Source: Microbacterium sp. 1S1 (GTDB lineage: Bacteria > Actinomycetota > Actinomycetes > Actinomycetales > Microbacteriaceae). From it: 64,000 nucleotides of DNA. Under the pieces are notes generated by a model. That model made no database searches, was not told the origin of the DNA, and was given only the letters and a program-made list of their open reading frames with translations. Each line of letters starts with the position of its first letter. The first letter of the stretch is position 1. A program made the position numbers and the translations under genes. This document shows, piece by piece, positions 18,035 to 26,780 of the stretch. The stretch is taken from contig NZ_CP043430.1 of assembly GCF_008271365.1 (NCBI RefSeq), positions 992,001-1,056,000 on the forward strand, in the 5' to 3' direction.

Positions 18035-20575
18035 TCATCCGGAGAGGAGGCCGTGTCGGGCGGCCTGCTCGAGGGCCTCGGTACGGTTGGTCACGTCGAG
18101 CTTGCGGTAGATGCTGCGGAGCTGCGTCTTCAGCGTGTTCGGCGAGATCCGCAGCTCCGCGGCGATGTCGGGCAGCGGCGCTCCCGTCGTGAGCGCGTGC
18201 AGCACCACCTGCTCCCGCGAGGAGAGCTTCGGGCGTGCCGCGAACGAGGGCAGGGCGGAGCGGGCGGGCAGCGGGGGGTCGCCGACGGGAGCCAGGTCGG
18301 CCCGGACGGCGGCGAAGTCCTCCGCGCCGAGGAGCGCCACAGGCGTGCGCAGTCCCCTGTCCCCGAGCTGCGCGCTCAGCGCCTCGGAGACGGCCTGCGC
18401 GGCGGCCGGACTGACGCGATGAAGGGCCGCGCTCTGCACCGCCGCGGCCTCCGCGCGCTCGCGGGAGGTCGTCGGCTGGAGGCGGGTCTGAGACAGGAGA
18501 CGCGCCGCTTCGGGGGCGCGACCGTCGATCAGGGCGAGCCTGGCGCGTTCCAGGAGGGTGCCGAACCGGTCCGTCCCGGCGTCGCGCTGCTTGACGCTCC
18601 GCGCCGCTCGAACGTCGCCGAGGGCGAGGTGCAGCAGGATCCGGGGGCGGCTCAGCGCTTGGCGAGCCGACGTCGATCCGGCCTCCCGGCCCCGCATCCG
18701 GGCGAACGACTCCAGTCGCTCCAGCCCTCCGGCGGCATCGCCCTCGTGCAGCGCGATCCAGGCTTCGACCGTTGCCATCGTCGTCCAGTGCTCGCTCGTC
18801 GCCCGGTGCGGGAGGAAGGCGCGCACGTGCTGCTTGGCCGCGGCGAGGTCACCGTCCTCGACCGCCAGCATCGCCTCGGCGACGCGGTAGAACGTGCCGC
18901 GGTACCCGTCGAGCAGCGCGGCATCCCACGAGCCGTCGCGGATGATCTCGACGTAGTGCCGGGCCTCCGGCAGGTCACCGTTGAGGGCGTGGATCCCGCC
19001 GAGGAGGCTCACGGCGTGGAACGCCTTTCCGCTCCCCTGCGACGCGGCGAGGGCGGCGGCCTCGCCGAAGAGGCGCACGGCCTGCTCTCGGCGACCGCCG
19101 TAGTAGAGCGAGATGCCGAGGTGCGTGCACAACAGCGGCATCTCCATCGCATACTGCTCCCAGTGGGATTCGGGTGTCTCGGTGAACAGAGCGAGGGCAC
19201 GGGCGCCCACCTGGCCGGCCCGATCGGGCATCCCGACCACACGCAGGGCTGCGCTCTCGGCGGTCCAGATGAAGAGACGCTCCGTGGGGGAGAGGGCGCT
19301 CCGACGGGCGTTCGCGGCGGAGATCGCCAGCCGGAGCAGTTGCAGTCCACGCACCCGCCGAAGTCGGTTGGCATTGAGGCAGATGCCCAGCAGCATCGCC
19401 ACGAGCGGCTCCTGCTTCAGCCGGGCGAGGGGCAGGTCGCCCAGCAGGGCCACGACCCGGCGACCGTCGTGGTCCAGCAGGTGGCTCCACCCGGACATGA
19501 TGACGTGGGCCGCGAGGTGGAGGTCGTCCTCCTCCATCGCGAGGCGCAGCCCCTCGAAGGGGTCGCCGCGGCGGAGGGCGCCCTCGATCGCGAGGCGGCG
19601 GAGGAGACGGACCTCGGTCGGGAACCGTTGCACGAGGTCGTGGCGCAGCAGGGTACGGGCGGGCGCGGCGATCGTGAACGTTCGCGGCGTGGTCCCCGTC
19701 GACCACCGACCGAAGCCGAACGCTTCCGCCTCGTCCAGAGCGGCGCCGATGTCCGGGTTGCTGCTGAGAGCCTCGGCCAACGGGAGGTCGACGGTGTCCG
19801 TGATGCTGATCCGGATCAGCCCCTCCAGCACACCGGCACCGAACGTGCGCTCCTCCATGCGGCTGCGGAGATAGTCGTCGACCGCCGTGGCCGCGACCTC
19901 CACGATCGTCGCGTCCCGGGGCGCTCTGCCGCGGATGGCGACGGCGCGGACGACCGCCGCGAAGCCCGCGGTGGCCTCCCGCACGGCGACGGCGGTGTCC
20001 TCGTCGACCTCGAGCGCGCGTCGGATCTCGTCGAGGTCGAACGCGAGGTCTTCGGGAGAGATCAGCGTGGTGTCGATCACCAGCTCGACACCCTCGCTGT
20101 CGAAGGGGCTGGGGCGGTTCGTGGCGACGATCAGGCGGACGTGCGGCGGGACGGCGACCGTGCGGCAGAGGTCGAAGACCGCGTCGCGGTCGAGCGCGGC
20201 GGCGTCGTCGAGGATGATGACGACAGGCTCTTCGTGGTCGCACAGGTGCTGCGCGACCACGGGCCAGCCGCCCGCGGTCGCGGCGGCGGAGCTGCGCGGG
20301 TCAGCCGCTTCGCCCGTGTCACGCAGCGCCCGCAGCAGCGCCGATGCGAGGGCCGGGCTCGTCGCCAGCGCGGATGTGACCGTCAGCCACACGACGCGGG
20401 CGGGGGAGGTGAAGGCCCAGCCGACGAGGGCGGTGGTCTTTCCGGACCCCGCGGCCGCGCGCAGCACCGTGAGCGGCGCTCCGGCATCCAGCGCTGCGTT
20501 CAGGCGCGGACGTCCGATGACGTGCGCGGACACCCGCGGCACCCTCTTGTCCCCTTGCGCGCCGAAAGCCGACAT
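18035..20575 (-). CDS. MalT-like large ATP-binding LuxR family regulator
   Basis: Start at the ATG at 20575, preceded by GGGGAGGGACG. The 846-residue protein has an N-terminal STAND/AAA-type ATPase (Walker A AAAGSGKTT at residues 40-48, Walker B-like VVIILDDAAALD), a long helical TPR-like middle and a C-terminal LuxR HTH (LSSREQVVLHALTTGAPLPDIAAELRISPNTLKTQLRSIYRKL). This is the MalT/LAL architecture: ligand and ATP drive oligomerisation and activation. The target is not evident; it neighbours both the giant surface protein gene (convergent) and a small membrane protein gene (divergent). Confidence 0.88.
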   Translation of the reverse strand: MSAFGAQGDKRVPRVSAHVIGRPRLNAALDAGAPLTVLRAAAGSGKTTALVGWAFTSPARVVWLTVTSALATSPALASALLRALRDTGEAADPRSSAAATAGGWPVVAQHLCDHEEPVVIILDDAAALDRDAVFDLCRTVAVPPHVRLIVATNRPSPFDSEGVELVIDTTLISPEDLAFDLDEIRRALEVDEDTAVAVREATAGFAAVVRAVAIRGRAPRDATIVEVAATAVDDYLRSRMEERTFGAGVLEGLIRISITDTVDLPLAEALSSNPDIGAALDEAEAFGFGRWSTGTTPRTFTIAAPARTLLRHDLVQRFPTEVRLLRRLAIEGALRRGDPFEGLRLAMEEDDLHLAAHVIMSGWSHLLDHDGRRVVALLGDLPLARLKQEPLVAMLLGICLNANRLRRVRGLQLLRLAISAANARRSALSPTERLFIWTAESAALRVVGMPDRAGQVGARALALFTETPESHWEQYAMEMPLLCTHLGISLYYGGRREQAVRLFGEAAALAASQGSGKAFHAVSLLGGIHALNGDLPEARHYVEIIRDGSWDAALLDGYRGTFYRVAEAMLAVEDGDLAAAKQHVRAFLPHRATSEHWTTMATVEAWIALHEGDAAGGLERLESFARMRGREAGSTSARQALSRPRILLHLALGDVRAARSVKQRDAGTDRFGTLLERARLALIDGRAPEAARLLSQTRLQPTTSRERAEAAAVQSAALHRVSPAAAQAVSEALSAQLGDRGLRTPVALLGAEDFAAVRADLAPVGDPPLPARSALPSFAARPKLSSREQVVLHALTTGAPLPDIAAELRISPNTLKTQLRSIYRKLDVTNRTEALEQAARHGLLSG

Positions 20576-20672
20576 CGTCCCTCCCCAGGTACGCATCCCC
20601 ACTCTTACGATATCCAAACCCCGTGCGGCCGAGGACGGCACCGACCCTCTCCACGGTTCTAGGCTCGGAGGA

Positions 20673-21224
20673 GTGAGTGGTCCGTTGTCGCCCGTGTCCG
20701 CCCGTCGTGTGCCGACCAGTGCGCTCCTCGTGAGCGCCGCGCTCGGCGCGATGCAGGCCCTCGTGTTCGTCGCCGTGGTCCCGGCTACGAGCGTGCTGGC
20801 GGCCACGTCTCCGCCCGCGTATGCGCTGGTCGCCGCGGTGCACACCGCGCTGCCCTTCCTCGCGCGAGTCGTCACCCGCGTCCGGGGGATGGCGACGCTG
20901 GCCGCCTTCGTCGCCGGGGTGCTCACGGTCGCGGTGTCCCCCATCGGGCTGCTCGGGGTGATCCCCCTCGTCCTGGGCGGCGTGGTGCTCGACCTCGCGC
21001 TACCGCGCCGCGATGTCCCGATCCGCCCCGGCCGGATCCTGCTGGCCGGCGCCGCGGTCGGCGTGGTGCTCTTCTTCGTCGCCCTCCCCGTCTTCTCGCC
21101 GGAGCACCTGGTGCTCCCGGTGCTCATCGCCACAGTGCTCGGCCGGGTGGTCGGGGAGCTGGCGGTGGCGGGGGCGGTCATCGCCGTGCGGCGTCTTCTG
21201 CGCCGGGCGGGGGTCGCTCGCTGA
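20673..21224 (+). CDS. Small integral membrane protein, ECF S-component-like
   Basis: A 183-residue hydrophobic protein with about five membrane spans and an Arg-rich C-terminus. Size and pattern are like S-components of energy-coupling-factor vitamin transporters, but no ATPase or T-component is nearby and I cannot name a family with certainty. The GTG at 20673 directly abuts GGAGGA, which is too close, so the TTG at 20685 or the GTG at 20694 may be the true start. It is transcribed away from the MalT-like gene, leaving 97 bases for two promoters. Confidence 0.5.
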   Translation: MSGPLSPVSARRVPTSALLVSAALGAMQALVFVAVVPATSVLAATSPPAYALVAAVHTALPFLARVVTRVRGMATLAAFVAGVLTVAVSPIGLLGVIPLVLGGVVLDLALPRRDVPIRPGRILLAGAAVGVVLFFVALPVFSPEHLVLPVLIATVLGRVVGELAVAGAVIAVRRLLRRAGVAR

Positions 21225-21229
21225 CCAAT

Positions 21230-21257
21230 GGGGTTATACCCATACCCCGACGGGGTA
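21230..21257 (+). promoter_or_regulatory. Candidate CsoR-type copper operator
   Basis: TACCCCGACGGGGTA (21243-21257) is a perfect inverted repeat of TACCCC, and GGGGTTATACCC overlaps just upstream. G/C-run inverted repeats within TACCC...GGGTA are the known shape of CsoR/RcnR operators. It ends ten bases before the DUF6153 start, followed in turn by a DUF305 gene, a combination linked with copper handling. No csoR gene is in the window. Confidence 0.5.
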
Positions 21258-21267
21258 ACCTGGGCGT

Positions 21268-21663
21268 ATGGTTGACCGACGCATACTCCGGGGGGCGCTG
21301 CTCGCGGTCGTCCTCGTGGGAGGCGTCGTGCTCGGCCTCCTCGGTATGCACGGGCTCGACACGCACGGTGTTCCGGGAGGTCACGCGAGGGCCGGGCACT
21401 CCGCGCCGGCACTCGCCCACGTCGCGGAATCCGAGTCGTCCTCGTCCGACGTGGCGGACACGGCGGTCATCCCCGGCGACCCCGTGGGCGATGTCGGGGC
21501 CGCCTGCGTCCTCGCCCTGCTCGGCGGGTTGCTTCTGCTGCTGCGCCCGTCCCGCGCGATCGACGCGGGGTCCGTGCTGCGCGTTCTCCGCTCGCGAGCC
21601 GACGCTGCCACCGCACTCCCCCGACCTCCCTCTCTCCACGTGCTCTGCATCAGTCGGACGTGA
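21268..21663 (+). CDS. DUF6153-like small membrane protein
   Basis: The 131-residue protein has two membrane spans (residues about 8-27 and 78-94), a His/Ser-rich extracytoplasmic loop between them (HGLDTHGVPGGHARAGHS) and a Ser/Arg-rich tail. It resembles the DUF6153 proteins that precede DUF305 genes in actinobacteria. The His-rich loop would suit metal contact. It lies 67 bases before the DUF305 lipoprotein gene and shares the operator-like site upstream. Confidence 0.6.
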   Translation: MVDRRILRGALLAVVLVGGVVLGLLGMHGLDTHGVPGGHARAGHSAPALAHVAESESSSSDVADTAVIPGDPVGDVGAACVLALLGGLLLLLRPSRAIDAGSVLRVLRSRADAATALPRPPSLHVLCISRT

Positions 21664-21730
21664 TCGGCACCGCGTACGCTCGGGCGCCGCGACCGCGGAC
21701 GCCCTTCCGACAGACAGAGAAGAGAGAGCA

Positions 21731-22324
21731 ATGAAGAATCGAATCACCGCAGCCGCCGCCCTGGTGCTGGCCGGGACCCTCGCCCTCGCGGGATGTGCCT
21801 CCGCCGCGCCGTCCGGATCGACGGACCACTCCGGTATGGATCACTCCCCCTCGGACGCCCCGCTGACCGGTGCGAACGAGGCGGACGCGATGTTCGCATC
21901 GATGATGGTCGTGCACCACGAGCAGGCCGTCGAGATGTCCGACATCGTGCTCGCGAAGGACGACGTCGACCCGCGGGTGGCCGACCTCGCCGAGCGGATC
22001 AAGGCCGCGCAGGGGCCGGAGATCGAGCAGCTGGAGGGCTGGCTCGAAGACTGGGGTGCGGAAGCGGCCGACCCCGGCGCCATGGATCACGGTGACGGCA
22101 TGATGAGCGATGACGACCTCGCCGCGCTCGAGGCTGCCGCGGGTCCGGAGGCGTCCCGGTTGTTCCTGGAGCAGATGATCGCGCACCACGAGGGCGCCGT
22201 CGACATGGCCGAGACGGAGGTCGCGGACGGCGAGAACGCCGACGCCGTGGCCCTCGCGCAGGACATCGTCGATGCGCAGACCGCCGAGATCGCCGAGATG
22301 AAGGAGATCCTCGCCACGCTCTGA
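21731..22324 (+). CDS. DUF305 lipoprotein (CopM-like)
   Basis: The 197-residue protein has a lipobox LAGC at about residue 21 and a Ser/His/Asp-rich linker (STDHSGMDHS). Two DUF305 half-domains follow, each with the four-helix-bundle motif M(M/I)xHHExAVxM (MMVVHHEQAVEMS and MIAHHEGAVDMAE). This His/Met-rich motif binds copper in CopM-type proteins. It is probably anchored on the outer membrane face, buffering copper. The start follows AGAGAAGAGAGAGCA. Regulation by the upstream CsoR-like site is inferred. Confidence 0.8.
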   Translation: MKNRITAAAALVLAGTLALAGCASAAPSGSTDHSGMDHSPSDAPLTGANEADAMFASMMVVHHEQAVEMSDIVLAKDDVDPRVADLAERIKAAQGPEIEQLEGWLEDWGAEAADPGAMDHGDGMMSDDDLAALEAAAGPEASRLFLEQMIAHHEGAVDMAETEVADGENADAVALAQDIVDAQTAEIAEMKEILATL

Positions 22325-22333
22325 TCGCGATCG

Positions 22334-22362
22334 GACCCCGCGTCGCCCCGCGCCGCGGGGTC
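22334..22362. terminator. Bidirectional terminator
   Basis: GACCCCGCG pairs with CGCGGGGTC ten bases after the DUF305 stop and before the end of the convergent thrE-like gene. Confidence 0.65.
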
Positions 22363-22414
22363 TTCGCTCGCGGGGCAGGTTTTCGCGGGCCGGACGCTGC
22401 CGCGAGACGCACCG

Positions 22415-23746
22415 CTAGCGACCGCGGCGGCCCAGGCGGCGGAGCGGGGCGGAGAGCCGCCGCCACAGCGTCGGTGCCGGCTCCTCGTCCTCCGCGGGCG
22501 GCGGGGCGACCGCGAACTGGACGAACTCCTCCGCACCGTGATGCACGACGCGGTACAGCGCGGTGCCGATGAGCACCCCGAGGGCGATCGACATCACGGA
22601 GACCAGGGCGGCGGTGAAGTCGGCGAGGCCGTTGTCCGTCGCGAACGCCTCGGTGAGCCCCACCAGGCCGGCCGCTCCGGGCACCAGCAGCCAGAAGGCC
22701 GGGAGGAAGGTGAGCTGCGACGGCGCCCCGTGGCGGAGCCCGGCGATCCAGAACACGACCGGGGTCACGGCCACCGCACCGAGGAACCCGCCGACGGCCG
22801 GGTCGATGAACTCCGTGCCCGCCCACTGGCCGAGGTACGCCACGACCAGCGCCAGCAGCACCCACCCGAACGTGGAGGGCGGCGCCGAGAAGTGCAGGTA
22901 GTTCCCGAGGGCGAAGACGAGGATGCCGAGCAGCGGCACCCACCAGGGCAGGAAGGAGGAGGCGTCGAGCGGCTCGTACGAGTCGGAGGAGACGCCGACC
23001 ACCGCCCCGGCGGCGAGGATGCCGAAGGCGAGGAGTGCGAGCTGCACGAAACCGTAGATGAGCCGTGACGCCCCGGAGATCATCTGTCCCGCCGCGAGCT
23101 CGACGGTCGCCGTGGTGAGGACGCCGCCCGGCAGGAACGTCACGAGCGGGGCGATGAGCAGCCGGATCGGGTCGCCGATCTCGATCACCTCGGCGAGGAG
23201 GAACACCGCGGCCGCGCACACGAAGGCCGCGGCGATCGGCATGATGAGCTGGAGTGTGGGGGAACGCACGAGCTTGAGCAGGCCGATCCCGAATCCGAGG
23301 ACGAACGCGACGAGCGCTCCCTGCCAGGTCGGCGCGAGCAGGAGCGCGAGGCCGGTCGTGAGGATCGCGTGCCCGAGCGTGCGGGTGAACCAGCCGAGGC
23401 GCGGCCGCATCGCGCCGATCTCGTTGAGCCGCCGGATGCCGTCCAACGGGTTCACCGAACCGGTCCTGGCCTGCGCGATCAGCTCGTAGAGCGCCGCGAT
23501 CTGGTCGAAGCGGAACGAGGCGTTCGTGGCCGAACGGATCGCGACCCTCTCCTCCTCCGCATCGCCGGTCTCCACGATGATGATGGTCGGCAGCACGACG
23601 AAGTCGGTGTCGTCGCCGCCGGAGGCCGCCGCGACCTCCGCGATCGTGTCGCGGATGCGGTCGACGGACTCCGCCGACGCGTTCATGCCCTGCGCCAGCC
23701 CCAGCAGGAACTGCCGCAACGCCGACCGGTCGACGGCGTCGGTCAT
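22415..23746 (-). CDS. ThrE-type threonine/serine exporter
   Basis: This 443-residue protein joins a cytoplasmic N-terminal ThrE domain (LAQGMNASAESVDRIRDTIAEVA...PTIIIVETGDAEEERVAIRSATNASFRFDQIAALYELI) to about ten membrane spans covering both the ThrE and ThrE_2 halves, as in Corynebacterium ThrE. It would export threonine, serine or small peptides. Its ATG lies one base after the stop of the Dcu-type transporter, so the three genes from peptidase E form one operon. The C-terminal tail is acidic and then basic. Confidence 0.85.
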   Translation of the reverse strand: MTDAVDRSALRQFLLGLAQGMNASAESVDRIRDTIAEVAAASGGDDTDFVVLPTIIIVETGDAEEERVAIRSATNASFRFDQIAALYELIAQARTGSVNPLDGIRRLNEIGAMRPRLGWFTRTLGHAILTTGLALLLAPTWQGALVAFVLGFGIGLLKLVRSPTLQLIMPIAAAFVCAAAVFLLAEVIEIGDPIRLLIAPLVTFLPGGVLTTATVELAAGQMISGASRLIYGFVQLALLAFGILAAGAVVGVSSDSYEPLDASSFLPWWVPLLGILVFALGNYLHFSAPPSTFGWVLLALVVAYLGQWAGTEFIDPAVGGFLGAVAVTPVVFWIAGLRHGAPSQLTFLPAFWLLVPGAAGLVGLTEAFATDNGLADFTAALVSVMSIALGVLIGTALYRVVHHGAEEFVQFAVAPPPAEDEEPAPTLWRRLSAPLRRLGRRGR

Positions 23747-23747
23747 G

Positions 23748-25103
23748 TCACGAGAACAGGAACGACAGGGTCACCCCGACGACGATGGCCGTGCCGACGT
23801 AGACGAGGTTGGGCAGCTGGAAGGAGTGGTCGAAGACGAACTTGCCCATCTTCGTCGTGCCCGTCTGGTCGAACGCGACCGTGGCGACCTGGCTGCCGTT
23901 CGCCGGCAGCGTGTAGATGCCCATCGTCGCCGGCCAGAGCCCGACGAGCAGTGGGGCGGGCAGCCCGATCGTGATTCCGATCGGGACGATCGCGTTGGTG
24001 GCGCTCGATTGGCTGGTCGTGAGCATGGCGACCGCGAACAGGGCCAGAGCGAACAGCAGGGCACCGAGGAAGGCGGACGATCCGGAGACGACCGAGCCCA
24101 ACCCGTCGACGATGAGGGTCTGGTTGGCGGCGACGAACGTGTTGGCGAGCCAGGCGATGCCGAACAGGGCGATGGCTCCGACGATGCCGGCGGGGAACGT
24201 CGGCTGCTTCGGCACGTCGGCCGCCTTCACCTTGCAGAACACGAAGATCAGGGCGGCGATGATCCCCATGGTGACCTCGATGATCACGGTGACGCTGAGA
24301 CGAAGCGGGTCGCCGTTGTCATCCGTGCCGATGACCGGACGCAGGTTCTCGAACAGACCGAAGAACACGATCACCGCGACGCCCGCCAGGAACAGGGACG
24401 CCGAGAGCACAGCGGTCGGCGGGAGCTTGTTCTCATGCGCGTCGACCACGGGCGGCTTGATCTGTCCGTCGGCCAGCCGCTTCCGATACTCCGGGTCGTC
24501 CTCGAGGTCCTTGCCGTGGCGCATCATGACCAGCGCGGCGACGAGGAGACCCGCGATGGACGCGGGCCACATGATCAGCAGCAGGCCGCCGAGGTCGACG
24601 CCCTGCGGCGCGAGCAGCACGACCATCGATGCCGTGGCGGCGGACACCGGCGAGCACAGGATGCCGACCTGCGGGGCCACGGCCGAGACCGAGAGCGCCC
24701 TCTCCGGGCGGATCTTCTGCTGGTAGGAGACGTCGTAGATCACCGGCAGCAGCGGGTAGAAGATGTTGCCCGTGCCCGCGCCGACCGTGAACAGGAACGA
24801 CATCGCGGGGGCGAGGAAGACGACGGACTTCGGCCGTTTGCGGATGACCTTCGCCGCGACCGACACCATCCAGTCGATACCGCCCGCGGCCTGCATGGTG
24901 GAGGCCGCGGTGATGACGGTGATGACGATGAACACCGCGTCCACGGGCGCGTTGCCCGGTGCTTCCCCGAAGACGAACACGAGGACCGCGACGCCGACGA
25001 GGCCCCACACGCCCAGGCCGATCCCGCTCGTGCGGGTGCCCATGAAGATCGCCAGGACGACGACGATGAGCTCGGCGATGAGGATCCAGACGCTGTCGTT
25101 CAC
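23748..25103 (-). CDS. DcuA/DcuB-type C4-dicarboxylate/aspartate transporter
   Basis: The 451-residue polytopic protein closely follows the anaerobic C4-dicarboxylate transporter family: FIVITVITAASTMQAAGGID, FTVGAGTGNIFYPLLPVIYDV, IRPERALSVSAVAPQVGILCSPVSAATASMV, and TTSQSSATNAIVPIGI. Dcu proteins exchange or take up fumarate, malate, aspartate and succinate. It starts at a GTG that overlaps the peptidase E stop by four bases (GTGA). Coupling to an Asp-dipeptidase suggests handling of released aspartate. Confidence 0.88.
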   Translation of the reverse strand: MNDSVWILIAELIVVVLAIFMGTRTSGIGLGVWGLVGVAVLVFVFGEAPGNAPVDAVFIVITVITAASTMQAAGGIDWMVSVAAKVIRKRPKSVVFLAPAMSFLFTVGAGTGNIFYPLLPVIYDVSYQQKIRPERALSVSAVAPQVGILCSPVSAATASMVVLLAPQGVDLGGLLLIMWPASIAGLLVAALVMMRHGKDLEDDPEYRKRLADGQIKPPVVDAHENKLPPTAVLSASLFLAGVAVIVFFGLFENLRPVIGTDDNGDPLRLSVTVIIEVTMGIIAALIFVFCKVKAADVPKQPTFPAGIVGAIALFGIAWLANTFVAANQTLIVDGLGSVVSGSSAFLGALLFALALFAVAMLTTSQSSATNAIVPIGITIGLPAPLLVGLWPATMGIYTLPANGSQVATVAFDQTGTTKMGKFVFDHSFQLPNLVYVGTAIVVGVTLSFLFS

Positions 25104-25840
25104 GATGAGGGCCCCTTCACGATCGGCGCCGACCCGGTGAGGACCTGGACGGGCAACTCGGTCTCGACGATCTTCCCGTCCACCGCCTCGACCCGGAGCG
25201 CGAGGGGGTCCTCGACCGGGCTGATCGCCGTGACGAACTCGCTGTTCTCGAAGTGCAGCGACTGGAGGTTTCCCACCGCATAGCCGGTCGAGAGCTCGCC
25301 GCTGAGGAGCGAGGCGTGGAAGAGCGGACGGCGCTGGTCCTCCGCGTCGTAGTGCGGGCAGAAGCTGCCGTGCAGGAAGCCGAGGCCCTCCGGGAGCACC
25401 TGGAGCGTCGGCCCGTAGCTGTCGGTCGTGCCGCCCTCGAACCAGCAGATGCCGCCGGCGCTGCCTCCGGTGAAGACGACGTTCGAGGCCGGGTCCTCCC
25501 ACATCTCGCGCAGGATCGCGTCGAGACCCTGACGCTTCCAGACGTCGAGCATGTTGGCGGTGTTGCCGCCGCCGACGTGGATCACGTCGAAACCCGTGAC
25601 GAACCCGGCCAGGTCGTCGACCGCACGGTGGAAGAGCGGCAGGTGGTGAGGTGCGCAGCGGTCGGAGTCGTACGTGGAGTAGAAGCTGACGATGTAGGCC
25701 GCATCGTCGCCGGTGGCCGTGCCGAGGAAGAGGACGCGAGGTCGCTCCTTGCCCGTGAGCCTCAGGATGTACTCGTGCGTCGGATCGTTCCGACGTTCCA
25801 TCATGGCCTTGCCGGCCCCGGTTGCGACGACGTGAGACAT
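25100..25840 (-). CDS. pepE: Peptidase E (family S51)
   Basis: This 246-residue cytoplasmic hydrolase has the S51 fold signatures VIHVGGGNTANML (residues 86-98) and the nucleophile elbow FTGGSAGGICWF with Ser127. Peptidase E hydrolyses Asp-X dipeptides; the related cyanophycinases are in the same family. The length is close to that of characterised enzymes. It is the first gene of an operon with a Dcu-type transporter and a ThrE-type exporter, which fits a unit that releases and moves aspartate. The stop overlaps the next start. Confidence 0.85.
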   Translation of the reverse strand: MSHVVATGAGKAMMERRNDPTHEYILRLTGKERPRVLFLGTATGDDAAYIVSFYSTYDSDRCAPHHLPLFHRAVDDLAGFVTGFDVIHVGGGNTANMLDVWKRQGLDAILREMWEDPASNVVFTGGSAGGICWFEGGTTDSYGPTLQVLPEGLGFLHGSFCPHYDAEDQRRPLFHASLLSGELSTGYAVGNLQSLHFENSEFVTAISPVEDPLALRVEAVDGKIVETELPVQVLTGSAPIVKGPSS

Positions 25841-25940
25841 GCCCCCACCTCTCGGTCGAGTGTGCGAATGCGCTCAACGTACTGCGGCGGCGTCGCCGTC
25901 GTCCAGGGCGGTCACCCGGCGAGGGTGAGCGGCGGCAGAC

Positions 25941-26690
25941 TCAGCCGAACACGCGCGCGGTGCCGACGATCCCCTCGAGGAGGGCGACCGTGCGGGCGCG
26001 CGGCCCCTTCGGCGCGATGCCGAGGACGCGGGCGAGCTCCACCGCGAGGGCGGCGTGTCCGGCGGCGCTCGGGTGGAAGGGATCGTTCATGAGGCCCCAC
26101 GGCACTCCGCCGTTGCCCAGCTCCGCGAAGTGGGCGTGCTGGTCAACGAGGATCACGTCCTCCTCGCCGGCGACCCGGCGGACGGCGTCCGCGAAGGCGG
26201 CGATCCGGGCCCGCTCCGGCGCATTGCGGACGTCGATGGCGGGTGGAGTCTGGAGCACCGGGATCGCGCCCAGGTCGCGCACCCGGCGCACGAAGTCGTG
26301 CAGGGAGGCCGCGTAGTCGTCGGGGGAGATGACCGGGCGCGGCCCCCCGTCCGAGGCATCGTTGGTCCCGACCATGAGCGTGACCACGTGCGGCTGCCAC
26401 AGGGCGACCCGGCGCTCCCAGTCGTCGAGGATGTCGACGATCCGGTTGCCGCTGATCGCGGTGTTGAGGACCACGTCGCGGACGCGTTCGAGTTCGCCGC
26501 GGATCAGTTCGTGGAGGTGCTCGGGGTAGCTCCGCCCGCCCTGCGTGTGCACGAGGCCGTGGGTGATGGAATCGCCGGTGATGACCCAGTTCAGCGGTGC
26601 GGGGTCGGCCAGGTGCGCGGCGATGCGGCGCAGGTCGGACGCGGCGGACGGGGAGGCGGCGGGCTCGGCATTCTGCACGGCTCCGAGCAT
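25941..26690 (-). CDS. SGNH/GDSL hydrolase
   Basis: The 249-residue protein has block I GDSITHG (nucleophile Ser), block II Gly in NTAISGNRI, block III GTNDASD, and block V DPFHPSAAGH with the Asp-His pair. It is an SGNH-type esterase/lipase acting on ester bonds, perhaps acyl or acetyl groups of glycans or lipids. No signal peptide is seen. The ATG at 26690 has no clear SD; the GTG at 26678 is an alternative start. Confidence 0.85.
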   Translation of the reverse strand: MLGAVQNAEPAASPSAASDLRRIAAHLADPAPLNWVITGDSITHGLVHTQGGRSYPEHLHELIRGELERVRDVVLNTAISGNRIVDILDDWERRVALWQPHVVTLMVGTNDASDGGPRPVISPDDYAASLHDFVRRVRDLGAIPVLQTPPAIDVRNAPERARIAAFADAVRRVAGEEDVILVDQHAHFAELGNGGVPWGLMNDPFHPSAAGHAALAVELARVLGIAPKGPRARTVALLEGIVGTARVFG

Positions 26691-26780
26691 ATCGGCGTTG
26701 CCGTAATGGAGCCCCCGGATACGAGTCCTTAACCGGAGAGGTGCGCGCAGAGTTCCGCGCACAGCCGACCGGAGGAACAT

